From Bin22 sp965207275 (GTDB lineage Bacteria; Chloroflexota; Dehalococcoidia; Lucifugimonadales; UBA3495): a DNA stretch of 64,000 nt. Shown piece by piece: positions 63,571 to 64,000 of this stretch. The stretch is from assembly GCA_965207275.1 (NCBI GenBank), contig CBDBMH010000002.1, positions 434,001-498,000 of the forward strand, given 5' to 3'. Under the pieces are notes generated by a model. That model did not search any database, had not been told where the DNA came from, and saw nothing but the letters and a program-made list of their open reading frames with translations. Position 1 is the stretch's first letter; each line of letters opens with the position of its first letter. The position numbers and the translations under genes were made by a program.

Positions 63571-64000
63571 ATGAGCAGGTTGAACGTATCGAACCGCACG
63601 TTGGCGATTATGGACAACCTGGCCTTCCTACGGTCCTTGAACAACGAGTGCATCGACCTGATTGCCATAGACCCGCCTTTCGCGGCAAATGAGACCTTTA
63701 CCAGCAGGCCCCGTCCGCCCATCAGCAGGAAGGAACTTGCCGAGGAAAAGGCCCTGGCCAAGTCTCACAAGGCGGCCCACAACGAAGGCATAGGGGAATC
63801 CAGGGTCAAGGACTACTGGAACTGGGATGATGACGTTCACCCGGACTGGAAGGCCCGCATAGAAGATGATTACCCCAGAGTCTTTGCGGTGGTTCAGGCG
63901 GTCGAGGCTTGCGCCACGGAGAACGAGGCCGCCTACATCTGCTTCATGGCTACCCGGCTGATTGAGTGCCGGCGGGTCTTGAAGACTACGGGCAGCATCT
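63571..64000 (+). CDS. Site-specific DNA methyltransferase, 5' part only
   Basis: 143 codons are visible before the right edge. LIAIDPPFAANETF contains the catalytic (D)PPF motif of N6-adenine/N4-cytosine methyltransferases, near residue 38, preceded by DNLAFLRSLNN as in type III Mod/beta-class enzymes. VKDYWNWDDDVHPDW is a family-like insert. The AdoMet-binding motif should lie beyond the edge. Whether a restriction partner follows is not visible. The shift to small basic ORF plus methylase suggests a prophage or restriction locus begins here. Confidence 0.85.
   Translation, partial: MSRLNVSNRTLAIMDNLAFLRSLNNECIDLIAIDPPFAANETFTSRPRPPISRKELAEEKALAKSHKAAHNEGIGESRVKDYWNWDDDVHPDWKARIEDDYPRVFAVVQAVEACATENEAAYICFMATRLIECRRVLKTTGSI

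Overview
The window is GC-rich bacterial chromosome, about 55 genes in short operons on both strands. Gene content (F420 reductase and luciferase-like oxidoreductase, FtsX-type exporters, amidohydrolases, fumarylacetoacetate-hydrolase-like enzyme, reductive-dehalogenase-like Fe-S protein, small zinc ribbons, S21) suggests a heterotrophic Chloroflexota bacterium, most likely a Dehalococcoidia/SAR202-type lineage. This is inference from gene families; there is no rRNA or tRNA gene to confirm it.

Layout. 1-8 kb: end of an isochorismatase-like gene, an FAD-linked oxidase, a DoxX protein, then the housekeeping block PIN/TRAM-ispD-ispF-cysS on the minus strand and an OsmC-like gene. 8-13 kb: a repeat-rich gap, a FAH-family enzyme, and an AT-richer two-gene ParA module. 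13-24.6 kb: YtkA-like protein plus CtaG, then two giant FtsX-type permeases and two ABC ATPases that probably form one exporter, and a retropepsin-like protease. 24.7-28.5 kb: two identical 1,890-bp IS1380-type insertion sequences in tandem sharing one GGCTT target repeat. 28.6-34.1 kb: rpsU, amidase, HicB-like protein, MBL-fold hydrolase, luciferase-like oxidoreductase and a PAP2 phosphatase remnant. 34.1-38.5 kb: VWA protein and MoxR ATPase, a HAM1-like pyrophosphatase and a cyclase-family hydrolase.

38.7-43.7 kb is the most interesting stretch: a deiodinase-like thioredoxin-fold gene interrupted by an in-frame UGA exactly at the redox-active position (FGSYT-U-PPF), followed at once by a SECIS-like hairpin, so it is read as a selenoprotein. 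It lies next to a molybdenum sulfite oxidase, a cupin, a four-domain rhodanese and a cysteine-dioxygenase-like protein, together a plausible thiol/sulfur oxidation neighbourhood.

44-57 kb: DUF1015 protein, class V aminotransferase, short CDF-type transporter, an NYN/LOTUS putative RNase with a repetitive basic tail and no canonical start codon, a glycosyltransferase-glycosidase pair, F420 reductase, a thioredoxin-like protein and a second retropepsin-like protease. 57-64 kb: dual-specificity phosphatase, a 58-residue zinc ribbon, a JAMM protease, two amidohydrolases, the reductive-dehalogenase-like protein, then a structured leader, a small basic protein and the start of a DNA methyltransferase at the right edge.

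Intergenic gaps carry several short dispersed repeat families; one (about 45 bp, CCCTTCTCC...GGGGAAGG...GGATGGGGGTGAAGG) occurs at least eight times, always in the same orientation.
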